Of a stretch of DNA of 64,000 bases, positions 36,853 through 47,249 are shown in pieces. Under the pieces are notes generated by a model. The model did no database searches. It saw nothing but the letters and a program-made list of their open reading frames with translations, and was not told where the DNA came from. Each line of letters begins with the position of its first letter. Positions within the stretch are counted from its first letter, which is position 1. The translations under genes and the position numbers were made by a program. This DNA comes from an uncultured Bacteroides sp. (GTDB lineage: Bacteria; Bacteroidota; Bacteroidia; Bacteroidales; Bacteroidaceae): assembly GCA_947074205.1 (NCBI GenBank), contig CAMTOQ010000005.1:44672-108671 (forward strand). The letters are read 5' to 3'.

Positions 36853-38221
36853 TTTCTTTTCGCTTTTCGTCTAGTTGTATGATTATAGATTTCATTCGCT
36901 TTTCATTCAACGGATAGATGCTGATAAAGATGACGCTGAGCACCGTACCTATAGCAGGTAGCCAACTGAGAAACATCTTAATACCATTGATTGTCTCGGC
37001 ACTCTGCACCTCGTTGGCTTGAAAACCGAAATAAGCCAACAGCCACCCTGTTACGGCACTACCTATCGCCCACCCAAACTTCTGACTCATAGATGAGGAA
37101 GAGAAGATGAGGCCCGTAGCACGATTGCCTGTCTGTAGCTCAGAGTAGTCGGCACAGTCGGCATACATCGACCACAACAATGGGAAGATGCTACCTGCAC
37201 AAATGCTGATGAGCACTTGAAAAACAAAGATCCAAACCAACTGATCGGCCTCGAACCAATAGAAGATGATACTTAGAACAGTGGCAATAGCCATAGCTCC
37301 CATATAGGTCTTTTTCTTTCCAATGCGATTGCTAACAGGAGCGGCCATCACCACTCCAATAATATTGGCAGCTTGACCTAGTGCAAGATAGAGTCCACTC
37401 ATCACAAAAGGTACACCAAAGAAGAGCACCTCGCCTAGATCTTCTTCTACCACAAAGTATTTAAAGTAATAGACTGTTGCCCCATCACGAATAGAATTGA
37501 ATACCAGTGCTGCAACACCGGCACCTAACAATATCCACCACGGACGATTGTGCAACAGGTCTTTTATATCATCTTTCAACGGGCTCTGCTCTTTCTTTAT
37601 AGCTTTTACTCGTTCCTTGGTCAAGCTAAAGCAAGCAAAAAACAAGATTACGCATAGCACAGCAATAACCAGCACAGACATCATCCACCCATGTTGAACA
37701 GTATTACCGTCAGCAAACGCATTGACCATAGGCATAAATAGTAGCAGGGCTATAAAGCTACCCAGATAAGCAAATAGCATCCTATAAGTAGATAGTACAT
37801 TGCGTTCTTTTACCTCCGGACTCATCACACCGAGAAGGGAAGCATAAGGCACATTGATAGCCGAGTAGGTCATCATCATCAACGAATAGGTGATGTAGGC
37901 ATATACTATCTTCCCAGTGAGACTGAATTCAGGGGTGATAAATGTGAAGAATCCTATCAATCCGAAAGGAAAGGCAAGATAGAGTAAATAAGGTCTAAAC
38001 TTGCCCCAACGGCTATTCGTTCTGTCGGCCACAACCCCTACAATAGGGTCGAAAGCCGAGTCCCAAATACGCGTGATAAGAAACATTGTTCCTACTACAG
38101 CTGCAGGTAGCCCGAATATATCCGTATAAAAGATCATGAGGTACGAACCAAAAAGCTTCCAAAACATAGAAGAAGCCATATCGCCGAAACCGTAACCTAT
38201 CTTTTCTTTTAGTTTTATCAT
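36833..38221 (-). CDS. GPH-family sugar:cation symporter (likely mannobiose or manno-oligosaccharide importer)
   Basis: This 462-residue inner-membrane protein has about twelve hydrophobic segments. It carries glycoside-pentoside-hexuronide symporter motifs: KIGYGFGDMASSMFWKLF near the N-terminus and RIWDSAFDPIVGVVADRTNSRWGKFRPYLL (about 51-80). Members of this group co-transport disaccharides with sodium or protons. Between GH130 (22-base gap) and the epimerase (20-base overlap) it most likely brings mannobiose into the cytoplasm. The coupling ion cannot be decided from sequence alone, though the conserved Asp pair in DSAFDP is the region that binds the cation in MelB. Confidence 0.92.
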   Translation of the reverse strand: MIKLKEKIGYGFGDMASSMFWKLFGSYLMIFYTDIFGLPAAVVGTMFLITRIWDSAFDPIVGVVADRTNSRWGKFRPYLLYLAFPFGLIGFFTFITPEFSLTGKIVYAYITYSLMMMTYSAINVPYASLLGVMSPEVKERNVLSTYRMLFAYLGSFIALLLFMPMVNAFADGNTVQHGWMMSVLVIAVLCVILFFACFSLTKERVKAIKKEQSPLKDDIKDLLHNRPWWILLGAGVAALVFNSIRDGATVYYFKYFVVEEDLGEVLFFGVPFVMSGLYLALGQAANIIGVVMAAPVSNRIGKKKTYMGAMAIATVLSIIFYWFEADQLVWIFVFQVLISICAGSIFPLLWSMYADCADYSELQTGNRATGLIFSSSSMSQKFGWAIGSAVTGWLLAYFGFQANEVQSAETINGIKMFLSWLPAIGTVLSVIFISIYPLNEKRMKSIIIQLDEKRKENEKNDY

Positions 38222-38243
38222 AGTATTGAGAATAGCGTGATTA

Positions 38244-39419
38244 TTATTTGTTTATGATTTCAAGATTGTGACTGATCATCTTCTTTAGTGTATTCACAGA
38301 AGCAGTAGTTGTCAATCCATCTTGCGGTGTATTCATGCAGTAATCGACCAACTTATCTATAGTCGATGTAGCTACGTGCATACGTGTGTCACTAGATGCA
38401 TAGTAGATAAATACCTTTCCATCTTCGTCGGCAATCCAACCATTAGTGAAAAGCACGTTAGAAACATCACCGATACGTTCTTCGCCTTGAGGGGCCATAA
38501 AATGCCCAGCTGGCGAAGCGATTAGTTTGGTTGGATCTTCTAGTGAAGTCATATACATATAAAGCACATAGCGCAGCCCGGCTGCACAGCCTCTTACACC
38601 ATGGGCTAGATGCAGCCATCCCTTATCGGTCTTTATAGGATGAGGTCCTTCCCCATTCTTTACCTCCTTAATAGTGTGGTAGTAACGATGGTCGATAATA
38701 GTCTCTTCTTTCACCTCAGCATTGGTCATATTGTCTATCAAAGCCCAACCAATGCCACCACCACTACCGGCATCAATAAAACCATCTTGTGGACGGGTGT
38801 AGAGTGCATACTTTCCATCAACAAACTCAGGATGAAGCACCACATTGCGTTGTTGGCTTTTAGTCTTAAGATCTGGAAGACGCTCCCAATTGATTAAGTC
38901 TTTAGTGCGCGCAATGGCAGCAGTGGCTGTAGCCGTAGAGAGATCCCCCGCAGGAGCGTTAGTATCGTGACGTTCGGCACAGAAAATGCCATATACCCAC
39001 CCGTCCTCATGAGCTGTGAGGCGCATATCATAGATGTTTGTCGCAGGAATTATATCATCGGGCATAGTCACGGGAGAATCCCAGAAGCGGAAGTTATCTA
39101 TACCATTGGGGCTCTCGGCAATAGCAAAGAACGACTTACGATCATCTCCCTCTACACGGACCACAAGTACATATTTGCCATTCCACTTGATAGCACCTGA
39201 GTTCAATGTGGCATTCATTCCGATGCGTTGCATCAGATAGGGGTTGCTCTTCTCGTCAAGATCATAGCGCCAGAACAATGGTGTATGTTCAGCCGTAACT
39301 ATTGGGTATTTATAACGATCATATATACCATTGCCGTTTGCTATCATCTCGTTTTCGCGGGTAATCAATGCCTCATGGTTGTTTTGTAGACTAGCTAGTC
39401 TTTCATTAAATGTGGTCAT
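38244..39419 (-). CDS. GH130 4-O-beta-D-mannosyl-D-glucose phosphorylase
   Basis: This 391-residue protein is a GH130 phosphorylase with the five-bladed beta-propeller of the family. It matches the GH130_1 mannosylglucose phosphorylase type in length, and D131 in NIYDMRLT falls at the position of the catalytic Asp131 I recall for the Bacteroides fragilis enzyme. It has no signal peptide and acts in the cytoplasm, splitting mannosyl-beta-1,4-glucose with phosphate into mannose-1-phosphate and glucose, which saves ATP. The adjacent symporter and epimerase genes complete the route from mannobiose. It lies 6 bases after the GH5-GH26 gene. Confidence 0.93.
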   Translation of the reverse strand: MTTFNERLASLQNNHEALITRENEMIANGNGIYDRYKYPIVTAEHTPLFWRYDLDEKSNPYLMQRIGMNATLNSGAIKWNGKYVLVVRVEGDDRKSFFAIAESPNGIDNFRFWDSPVTMPDDIIPATNIYDMRLTAHEDGWVYGIFCAERHDTNAPAGDLSTATATAAIARTKDLINWERLPDLKTKSQQRNVVLHPEFVDGKYALYTRPQDGFIDAGSGGGIGWALIDNMTNAEVKEETIIDHRYYHTIKEVKNGEGPHPIKTDKGWLHLAHGVRGCAAGLRYVLYMYMTSLEDPTKLIASPAGHFMAPQGEERIGDVSNVLFTNGWIADEDGKVFIYYASSDTRMHVATSTIDKLVDYCMNTPQDGLTTTASVNTLKKMISHNLEIINK

Positions 39420-39425
39420 ATCAAT

Positions 39426-42203
39426 TTATTTTTCTGCGGTTATTGAATTCAAATCTTTCACGAATAATACATTGGACTCTTGATAGAAATCCAAAAAATC
39501 TTTTTCAGATTGTTGTCCTGGATAAGGTACAAAGTAGTGTCTCTCCTGTTTGTCAGTATTTCGCCATACCAAAACATAGCTCAATGGGTAGTTTTGAAGC
39601 AATGGCAAGAGTGTATTGGTCCACCAAGATGAGTCGGGCACAGCTCCATATCCAGTTTCGGTAATAGCAATGGGCTTGTTTCGTTCAGTCCCAATCTCTG
39701 TTAGGATATCTAACATATTGCCCATCTTCGTCTTATAGTCAGCATTTCTTGAGTGGTAATAGTCGAACCCTATAAGATCTACTATGCTATCTCCCGGATA
39801 TCTTTCCAAATAAGCGGTTTTAGTCTCTGGCTCAATGCCTGGAGAGTAAGCGTAAAGCACATTGGTTAGTCCTCTACTGTTGAAAGCAGCAAAGGTCATA
39901 TCCCAAAGTTTCAAGTAGTCTTGAGTGCTGCAAAGCTTTTGCCCCCACCAGAACCAACTGCCTGTATGCTCGTGCCAAGGGCGGAAGAGCACAGGTATTT
40001 TTACCCCCTCTTCGGTCTCGAGCGAATTAATAAAGTCGGCTACAATATTTACCCAACTGATAAACTTAGCGTGGTTATCGCCATCCGACAAAACCGACTC
40101 TACAGTCTTATTATTCTTCACATCCCAAGCATCGCCAGCGGTAAGAGGATTGTTCGTGTGCCAACTCAAGGTCACTATCCCACCCCTTTTGTACTGGTTG
40201 ATGATCTCATCACGCATGATATCGAAAGGAACATCGTCTAGGTTCTTATCTTTACCTAGCTCTATGTCCCCTAGGTCAAAGCCCATTACAGCAGGAAAAT
40301 CGCCACATACCAGTTTCACATCGCTGTTGCCTTTTTCGTACTCCCAGCCCATGCCATAAAGAGGAGAATCTTGATGTCCGAACATCGTTCCTTTAGCTGA
40401 GATGCCCCTCAAGAGAGAGAGAAGTTGTTCTGTCTCATAAGACAAAGAACGTACTTGAGCATTGCCTTTGTAAGGAGTAAGAACAAGAATCACATCTTGC
40501 TGTGGCGCTAGAGCTAAATCACCAATAGTAAGCTTATTGTTTTTGTCTGTTGATTGTGGTGCATACATTGAGCGCTTACCGGTAGAGGTTTCAATGGTCT
40601 CGATAGAGTAGACTCCCTTCTTTATACCAGTCAATGCCAAACCACCTATATTAGCAGGAGAATTGGTATTGTTAATAACATATCCAAACATCTTGTCTCC
40701 GCACTCTACACCATAAGATGTTAGTGAGTCGTTTGGTGTAAAGGCTAACTCTTTGGGTGCTTGGCCTGCAGCTGCCACTAGCATTTCCTTATTTACCGCC
40801 TTTACAATAGAGAGATAATTCATCATATCACGATTCTCGAAGAACTCCCACCACCAACTCATTGGAAGAATCGGTGTTGGCGAAAATAGGCCTAACCAAA
40901 GTGTATTCTTATAGTACTGATCGAACTCTTTAGCATAGTCATTGAAATTGAGGCTCCAATCCCAGTGATAGCCACTCTCACCAATAACATAAGGCTTTGA
41001 GTACTTCACGCTATTGTCGCGCAAGGTTGCAGCAAACATATCTTCATTGCCATAAATATGGCGTTGATTGAAATCAATAGCAGGTATCTGGTTCAGCCCT
41101 TCTATGTCTCTGTGTGATACACTTGTCGATACAAGGTGACCATAAGGGTCTATCTCTTTCAAGTAGTTGGCCATCTCCTGATGCCAATCTGCCACAACGC
41201 TTTCAGCCACAGGCTCCCCAAAGGATGTGTCGTGCACAATGTGGTCTACTTCATTGAAGAACTCCCAAACAGCAATACTTGGACTATAACCATAACGTGC
41301 AATCATCAATCTTAACTTGTCCTTGTATTGCTGCCTTGAGTTCTTGTTTTCAAAAAAAGCTTTAGGCGTTGAGGCATAGCCTCCATTTACTATATTATAA
41401 TTGTTCATATTCCATCCATCACCCATAAATCCTACATGAGCCTCTAGTGCAAGCATCATATGAATGCCAAGCGAGTCGCACAACTCTACTAGACGATCCA
41501 TCTTTGCCATAGCCGACTCATTGAACTGAGAGGTGGTGTTGGAATATCTTTTATTGTTCTGTACTGTTTTCCAATCGATCGGTAGATTCCAGTAGATCAT
41601 CCAAGTTCTGAAGAAGTTGCCCCCCGACTGCGCTAACTTGCTCAACATATATTCGTAGTTGAATCGCTCATCCTCGTGCAAAGCCTTGAAGTAACGTGAG
41701 TCGTCCTCGTCACGACTCTCCCAGCAAATATTCTGCCCAATGCCTCTAAACTGCTCACCGTTATCATATCGAAAACTCCAGTTGTTGTTGGCCTTCAAGA
41801 AACCTTTGCTGTGCGAGGGCTCTGAAACTACTGTCTCAACAGAAGATGTTTCAGCCTTGCCTTTAGAATCAGTTTCGGTAAAGTAAATCTTATAATCACC
41901 CGTTTCGAGTGGAGCAAAGCGCGCTCTCCAAAGCGACTTACCACGCTTTATATCTTTTACAAAAAAACATGGCAACTGCCCGGTTCGCCCGCTAGGAGCA
42001 ACAAAATGCAGATCAACCATTACCTCTTTTGAGTTGTATGGATTTTCAAACTTCTTTGATAAAACAATATCCCATTCAGCTTTCTGATACTGTTTCATAT
42101 TCTCATCTAATAACTTATTAGACTCTAGTATTTGCGCATTCAAACAAGCACTCAAAAAGAGCATAAGAAGCAGACCAATATTTCTCATTTGTACATTATT
42201 CAT
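39426..42203 (-). CDS. Bimodular GH5-like / GH26 mannanase
   Basis: One polypeptide joins two retaining glycosidase modules. Numbered from the long reading frame that opens with GTG at 42227, an N-terminal immunoglobulin-like domain (about 45-135, DUF5060-like) leads to a GH5-like barrel (about 150-480; acid/base E326 in EFFNEVD, nucleophile E417 in VIGESGYHW). A small beta linker (about 490-590) and a GH26 domain (about 600-920; acid/base E753 in FRPWHEHTGSWFWWG, nucleophile E857 in AITETGY) follow. I prefer the ATG at 42203, which gives a compact signal peptide with a possible lipobox LSAC; ATG at 42212 is also possible. The two modules may cut mannan in endo and exo fashion. Confidence 0.9.
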   Translation of the reverse strand: MNNVQMRNIGLLLMLFLSACLNAQILESNKLLDENMKQYQKAEWDIVLSKKFENPYNSKEVMVDLHFVAPSGRTGQLPCFFVKDIKRGKSLWRARFAPLETGDYKIYFTETDSKGKAETSSVETVVSEPSHSKGFLKANNNWSFRYDNGEQFRGIGQNICWESRDEDDSRYFKALHEDERFNYEYMLSKLAQSGGNFFRTWMIYWNLPIDWKTVQNNKRYSNTTSQFNESAMAKMDRLVELCDSLGIHMMLALEAHVGFMGDGWNMNNYNIVNGGYASTPKAFFENKNSRQQYKDKLRLMIARYGYSPSIAVWEFFNEVDHIVHDTSFGEPVAESVVADWHQEMANYLKEIDPYGHLVSTSVSHRDIEGLNQIPAIDFNQRHIYGNEDMFAATLRDNSVKYSKPYVIGESGYHWDWSLNFNDYAKEFDQYYKNTLWLGLFSPTPILPMSWWWEFFENRDMMNYLSIVKAVNKEMLVAAAGQAPKELAFTPNDSLTSYGVECGDKMFGYVINNTNSPANIGGLALTGIKKGVYSIETIETSTGKRSMYAPQSTDKNNKLTIGDLALAPQQDVILVLTPYKGNAQVRSLSYETEQLLSLLRGISAKGTMFGHQDSPLYGMGWEYEKGNSDVKLVCGDFPAVMGFDLGDIELGKDKNLDDVPFDIMRDEIINQYKRGGIVTLSWHTNNPLTAGDAWDVKNNKTVESVLSDGDNHAKFISWVNIVADFINSLETEEGVKIPVLFRPWHEHTGSWFWWGQKLCSTQDYLKLWDMTFAAFNSRGLTNVLYAYSPGIEPETKTAYLERYPGDSIVDLIGFDYYHSRNADYKTKMGNMLDILTEIGTERNKPIAITETGYGAVPDSSWWTNTLLPLLQNYPLSYVLVWRNTDKQERHYFVPYPGQQSEKDFLDFYQESNVLFVKDLNSITAEK

Positions 42204-42213
42204 AATTATCATT

Positions 42214-44727
42214 CTATATTCTAACACGTTTGATATTCCATCCTTCTACATATATCTCTGCGTTTTTATCTTCCGCTAATGGGTAATTTATCAATATCTC
42301 CTTCGATTCACCTGGCACCAAAGAGAAGTAGTTATCACTGTAATGTATTGGTAGTACACGCTCGCCTGTTTCAGTGTCTAACACTTTCAAGCGAATCATA
42401 AAAGCAACCTGGTCTCCAACATTCTTAATTACTACTTTTTTCTTTCCTATGCAGCCAGTTAAATCTGCCGAATAGCTTGCCGAGATCTTTGCCTTCTTCA
42501 TCTTGGCTAAATCGTTATAGTCCTGATAATTTTTAGAACGCCAATAGAAATTGTCCGAGATATTCGTTCCTTGGGCATTTGCCAATTTAAGGCTAATGAA
42601 ATGCACCTTAGAAATATCTTCGGGGAAACTTAACTGACAAAGATGTTTCAGCTGATTGGTACCCATCGAAACAGGAATTGTCTTTGAAGATTTTAATTGA
42701 CCATTCATATCATATACACCAATAGTAGCAATACAGTCATTCAAAGTGCCAAGCGTATTGTTTGCCACCTCAACATTATCATTATCTGCTCTATATAAGA
42801 TATGAATAGGTTCACTCCCCTTTTTAACTCCCCAATAGGCTCCTGTAGGTTCGTAGTAGTAGTCGTAAGTCTGACAAATCATTGAAGGCCAAGCGGGGTG
42901 AGACATCCATAAAAGTACACCCGGGCCTCTATTGCTTTGCCAAGACTCCATCATAGCTTTGGTTGTTTCCAGAGACATGAGCTGAGATTTCAAACAAAAG
43001 TCCTCGATATCTTTTGGGACACCATAATTGGCCGCCATATCATCTTCGAATATCTGTACTCTTTCTTGTGTCCAGTCGTGCAACCCCCACATGTCATTAA
43101 TAGGCCAAAGGTACTCCTGTGGCATCATAGCCTTCATCCCTTCATAGGTTGGTGGGGCAACAATCCCCTGCTCGCTATGAAAGGTAGTACCGCGATTCTC
43201 GAAGTACCATTTAGGATCCTTATTCTCGTATGGTCCTAGTCCGGAAACCGGGGATGCCGCAGAGTGCGAGATGTAGTAGCGTGTACCATCATACTGACTC
43301 GTAGCAACACTAAGCGCAGAGTCGAGAGTTGCTGTCGGGTAACCTTCGTTACGTCCCACCCACAAAGCCAAAGATGGATGGTTGTGATACTGCTTTATCT
43401 TTCCTACTGCATTGTTCATAAACATCTCTTCATTGCTTGGCACAGGACCATCAACGGGGTTGGCCAGCCAGAAATCATCCCATATCATTATGCCATATCT
43501 GTCGCACGATTGATAGAACTCTTCATCGCCAACCATACCAATCCAGTTTCTGATCATATTGAGATTCATATCCTTATGAAGACGCACACGCAAGTCGTAA
43601 CCCAAACTATCACATCGCAACATTGATTCCGACATACCCCAATTGCCTCCACGAACTATCAGAGGAACACCATTGATGGCTAAGCGTAAGTTGTCATTGT
43701 CGATGATGTACGAATATTGTCTGATACCGTAGCTAACAGTTTTCTTGTCCGACACCACATTATCTTGGTCTAGGAAACGAACATTTAGCTGCTGCATATT
43801 GGGTTCGCCATAGCCATTCGGCCACCACAGTTTAGGATTGCTCACTATCAATTGCTCAAATTCAGCGGGAGAGAAATAGATTCTCTCTTCACTCTGAGCC
43901 GGAAGTGTTACTTCCTTCTTCAATAGCGTACCACCTAAATCGACCTCTACAGTTCCCCTTATATCACGCTGCGCACTATTGGTTAGATCCATTTCAAGGA
44001 ATAGTTCAGCCTTATCAATATTGGGCAATGGCAGAGTTGTCTTGACAAATGGGTCATTAATGGTAACACTGTTTGTAGCCGTTAGATACACATCGTTCCA
44101 TATACCAATATTTCTTCCTCTAATTGTGGGCATCCAATTCCATCCAATACTTGCAAGAAAAGTTGGACTATCATAGCCTATTACCCCACCGTTACCATCT
44201 GGTTTCTTAAGCCTCTGAACAGTAACTTCACCCGGATTGTCGTTCTTATGGATCAATACAGCAAGATGATTGCTCTCATCTCTTTTGGCGTGTTGCGTAA
44301 TATCAAACTTCTTTTTCAAGAAAGCGCCTTCAATATTTCCGAGATAAGAGCCATTCAAATAGATATCTGCCTTCCAATTTATACCGTCAAAGTTCAACCA
44401 AATACATTCTCCCGTTAACTCTTGTGGCACCGTGAATGACGAGCGATACCAAAAATCTCTTGTAAACAAGGAGTCAGGGATTAGTAGTTGCTGATCTCCA
44501 TAGTTGGGGTCAGGGTATAAATTGTTTTCTAGATAGCTCACAAGAACAGTACCAGGAACCTTAGCAGCCAGCCAATCATTGCTGCTAAATTGAGGCGAAG
44601 AGATCATGTAACCATCAGCCATAGTATCGGCAGCAGGAAGTAATCTCCACGATTCTATCTTCGTCTTAGCTTGTAAGCCATAAGACATCAATACCATTAT
44701 TGCATATGCTAATATTCGTAAAGTCAT
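42214..44727 (-). CDS. GH2 beta-mannosidase (periplasmic)
   Basis: This 837-residue protein has a signal peptide (about 1-20) and GH2 domain order: sugar-binding jelly roll (about 24-215), Ig-like domain, TIM barrel (about 340-640) and C-terminal beta domains. Acid/base E461 lies in WVGRNEGYP and nucleophile E519 in FHSEQG. The sequence type is the beta-mannosidase / exo-beta-glucosaminidase branch of GH2. With the mannanases around it, removal of terminal beta-mannose from oligosaccharides is the likely role. It lies 9 bases after the aldo/keto reductase gene. A second, more divergent GH2 lies upstream at 47671-50655. Confidence 0.9.
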   Translation of the reverse strand: MTLRILAYAIMVLMSYGLQAKTKIESWRLLPAADTMADGYMISSPQFSSNDWLAAKVPGTVLVSYLENNLYPDPNYGDQQLLIPDSLFTRDFWYRSSFTVPQELTGECIWLNFDGINWKADIYLNGSYLGNIEGAFLKKKFDITQHAKRDESNHLAVLIHKNDNPGEVTVQRLKKPDGNGGVIGYDSPTFLASIGWNWMPTIRGRNIGIWNDVYLTATNSVTINDPFVKTTLPLPNIDKAELFLEMDLTNSAQRDIRGTVEVDLGGTLLKKEVTLPAQSEERIYFSPAEFEQLIVSNPKLWWPNGYGEPNMQQLNVRFLDQDNVVSDKKTVSYGIRQYSYIIDNDNLRLAINGVPLIVRGGNWGMSESMLRCDSLGYDLRVRLHKDMNLNMIRNWIGMVGDEEFYQSCDRYGIMIWDDFWLANPVDGPVPSNEEMFMNNAVGKIKQYHNHPSLALWVGRNEGYPTATLDSALSVATSQYDGTRYYISHSAASPVSGLGPYENKDPKWYFENRGTTFHSEQGIVAPPTYEGMKAMMPQEYLWPINDMWGLHDWTQERVQIFEDDMAANYGVPKDIEDFCLKSQLMSLETTKAMMESWQSNRGPGVLLWMSHPAWPSMICQTYDYYYEPTGAYWGVKKGSEPIHILYRADNDNVEVANNTLGTLNDCIATIGVYDMNGQLKSSKTIPVSMGTNQLKHLCQLSFPEDISKVHFISLKLANAQGTNISDNFYWRSKNYQDYNDLAKMKKAKISASYSADLTGCIGKKKVVIKNVGDQVAFMIRLKVLDTETGERVLPIHYSDNYFSLVPGESKEILINYPLAEDKNAEIYVEGWNIKRVRI

Positions 44728-44736
44728 AAATTCTAT

Positions 44737-45732
44737 TTATTTGCCTAAGCATTTATCAATTTGTTCTAACTCTTGGGCTGTGAATAGCTTATTGCTCAAT
44801 GATAGCACATTCTCTTCCAACTGTTTAATGCTACTCGCACCCAACAGTACCGACGTAACCCTCTCGTCGCTTAAAGCCCAAGCAATAGCCATCTGAGCCA
44901 AGGTTTGCCCTCTATTTTCGGCAATTTCATTCAGTTGTCTCAAACCCTCGAGAAGCCCGGGATTAATATCATTGCTCCTTATAGAGCCTACGTTTTTACT
45001 TATTCTAGAATCTGTAGGAATACCATTTAAGTATCTGCTCGTTAGTAGCCCCTGAGCTAAGCACTGAAAAGCAATACAGCCTACCCCATTCTTCTCTAGA
45101 ACTGGAAATAATTCAGTTTTAGGTTCCTTCTTGATAAGAGAGTATTTGGGTTGATGTATCAAGCAGCGTACCCCCGCCTTACTAAGTATATCGACTGCCT
45201 CCTGAGTGCGTTTTCCATCGTAGTTGGACAAGCCCACATAGAGAGCTTTGCCTTGCTTCACCGACTGAATTAATGCATCCATCGTCTCCTCGGGTGGAGT
45301 GTTATAGTCGGGGCGGTGCGAGTAGAAGATATCTACATAGTCTAGGCCAAGGCGTTTAAGGCTTTGATCAAGACTGGCAATAAGGTATTTCTTGCTACCA
45401 CCGTCGCCATAAGGACCTTGCCACATATCATAACCGGCCTTGGTCGAAATGATGAGTTCATCTCTATAAGGTTTTAATTCATTTTTAAGAAGTCTGCCGA
45501 GATTTGTCTCGGCACTACCCGCTGGAGTTCCGTAGTTATTGGCTAGGTCGAAATGAGTTATTCCCAAATCGAAAGCTCTTAGAATTATCTTAGAGTATTC
45601 GGCAAAGACACCAGAATCACTAAAGTTCTGCCAAAATCCCAGCGAGATCTCTGGCAGTAACAATCCACTCTTTCCACACCTCCGATATGACATCTTTTCA
45701 TATCGGAGATCATCAGCAATATATATATTCAT
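44737..45732 (-). CDS. Aldo/keto reductase, YghZ / L-glyceraldehyde-3-phosphate reductase type
   Basis: This 331-residue cytosolic protein is an NADPH-dependent aldo/keto reductase. The tetrad is visible as D62, Y67, K98 and H139 (in THFDLANNYG, STKAGYD and YSHRPD). The N-terminal stretch through CGKSGLLLPEISLGFWQNF and STKAGYDMW closely follows E. coli YghZ, which reduces L-glyceraldehyde 3-phosphate and other aldehydes, so the long start is kept. Its start overlaps the GH5 stop by one base (TAATG), showing coupled translation. A reductase is unexpected among mannan enzymes; it might reduce a sugar aldehyde or methylglyoxal made during fast sugar use. Confidence 0.9.
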   Translation of the reverse strand: MNIYIADDLRYEKMSYRRCGKSGLLLPEISLGFWQNFSDSGVFAEYSKIILRAFDLGITHFDLANNYGTPAGSAETNLGRLLKNELKPYRDELIISTKAGYDMWQGPYGDGGSKKYLIASLDQSLKRLGLDYVDIFYSHRPDYNTPPEETMDALIQSVKQGKALYVGLSNYDGKRTQEAVDILSKAGVRCLIHQPKYSLIKKEPKTELFPVLEKNGVGCIAFQCLAQGLLTSRYLNGIPTDSRISKNVGSIRSNDINPGLLEGLRQLNEIAENRGQTLAQMAIAWALSDERVTSVLLGASSIKQLEENVLSLSNKLFTAQELEQIDKCLGK

Positions 45733-47249
45733 TATTCTTGGGCTAAAATATTAGAGTATTCACTGCTACCACCTTCGTTTACACCTTTCAAACGATAGTA
45801 GTATTTCTTGTTTTTATCTTTTGTTTCGTCATGGTAGAACACCAATGGTTCGGCAGCTTCGGGCGAGTACTCAAATGCTATTACATCGGCAATTACCGAA
45901 TCTTCCAAACCTGTAGCCAGCACCTTCCATTGACCTTCGGGTGATTCAGAACGCTCTATCACATAATAGCTAGCGCCAGTGGATCCTCTCCAAGTAAAGC
46001 CATCTTTGTGGGCAAATAACACTGGAGCTTGCGATGGAGCTTTGATTGCAGGAAGCGCCTCACCTTTCAACAAATAAGCTTCAGTGCGCATCAAGTCGAG
46101 TGTGCGTTTCTCATCATAAACTCTTCCAGCAGAAAAACCTGGATAGTGGAAAGAGTTAACGCTAGTGCCACCTTCGTTGTGATAGTACCATCCGCCGTCT
46201 CTTCTATGTCCGCGAACACTCCAGAGCAATCCACCTGTAATATCTGTCTCGCGAATAGTCTCAAGCAATGTTTTCAAATTGTCCATTGTACAAAGTCCAA
46301 ACTCATCAATAACAAGAGGTTTAATGCCTTTACACTCTTCAATTGATCTAAGAGCGATAGGAGAAAGCTGTGTGCCCATGCCACTCCAATATTCGTAAAG
46401 ATGATCACTAACTACATCGATATTAGGATCAGCCAAGACAGCTTGACGCGTCATACCACCTCCATCGAACAACAAATGGTTGGGGTCGTTCTGCTTAATG
46501 AAAGCTCCCATCTCTTGGCACCAAGCCGTAATGATAGGTCTCCACTCATTACCTGGCAAACGTCTGTCGCCATAATAGCTATCAAACTCATTCCCAAACT
46601 GCCATCCCAGAATCGCGGGATCTGTTTTGTAAGGCTTACCGGTTATTGTATTGGTACGGTTGAGGATAAACGATAAGAAGTGCTTGAAATCGGCTTTTAC
46701 TTCTGGGTCGGTCCAAAAAGCACCTACTTCAGCCTTTCCAGACAATGCAGCAAACTCATCTACACCACGAATACCACCAAATCTTTGCGATGCAATAAAT
46801 GGGATAATGATGCGAACATCATATTCAGGGGCATAAGCCAATATTCTATCTAGACATTGAAACGCCTCTTCGTTATAATCTCTTTTTCCTTGCACATATA
46901 CTGGCATATTATCATCTTCGGGTGAGAGGATAGATAGCGAGAAGGTACGTGTAGCACGTCCGCCCAATCGCTGAAGTGCATCTAGGATATCTCTTACCTC
47001 ATATTCATCGGGAAAGCGATTGGTGCGGTCTGTTCTAATCTGACTCTCATTCTGTTGTATATTGGGTACTGCAAAACTCAAGAATCTAAAAACCTTATCC
47101 CCTTCGTAAAGCTTATCACCTTTCCTAACGATGATAGGCCAATCTTTATCGTTAGAATCGCTACTGCATTTATCATTGGCTAAAACATTGAGAGAAAAAA
47201 TCATTCCTAAAACCAATAAACCATTTCTTAATAGTGTTCTCATACTCAT
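45732..47249 (-). CDS. GH5 endo-beta-1,4-mannanase (GH5_7-like) with C-terminal Fn3-like region
   Basis: This 505-residue protein has a signal peptide (about 1-24, ending VLAND), a GH5 catalytic barrel (about 38-395) and a C-terminal fibronectin-like region (about 405-500). Acid/base E221 lies in GWQFGNEFD and nucleophile E316 in LVIDEFGLC. The general look, with RATRTFSLS near the front and HLYEYW later, fits mannan-degrading GH5_7. It probably cuts manno-oligosaccharides in the periplasm. Its start overlaps the stop of the HbpS-like gene by one base (TAATG), and its own stop overlaps the aldo/keto reductase start in the same way. Confidence 0.9.
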   Translation of the reverse strand: MSMRTLLRNGLLVLGMIFSLNVLANDKCSSDSNDKDWPIIVRKGDKLYEGDKVFRFLSFAVPNIQQNESQIRTDRTNRFPDEYEVRDILDALQRLGGRATRTFSLSILSPEDDNMPVYVQGKRDYNEEAFQCLDRILAYAPEYDVRIIIPFIASQRFGGIRGVDEFAALSGKAEVGAFWTDPEVKADFKHFLSFILNRTNTITGKPYKTDPAILGWQFGNEFDSYYGDRRLPGNEWRPIITAWCQEMGAFIKQNDPNHLLFDGGGMTRQAVLADPNIDVVSDHLYEYWSGMGTQLSPIALRSIEECKGIKPLVIDEFGLCTMDNLKTLLETIRETDITGGLLWSVRGHRRDGGWYYHNEGGTSVNSFHYPGFSAGRVYDEKRTLDLMRTEAYLLKGEALPAIKAPSQAPVLFAHKDGFTWRGSTGASYYVIERSESPEGQWKVLATGLEDSVIADVIAFEYSPEAAEPLVFYHDETKDKNKKYYYRLKGVNEGGSSEYSNILAQE

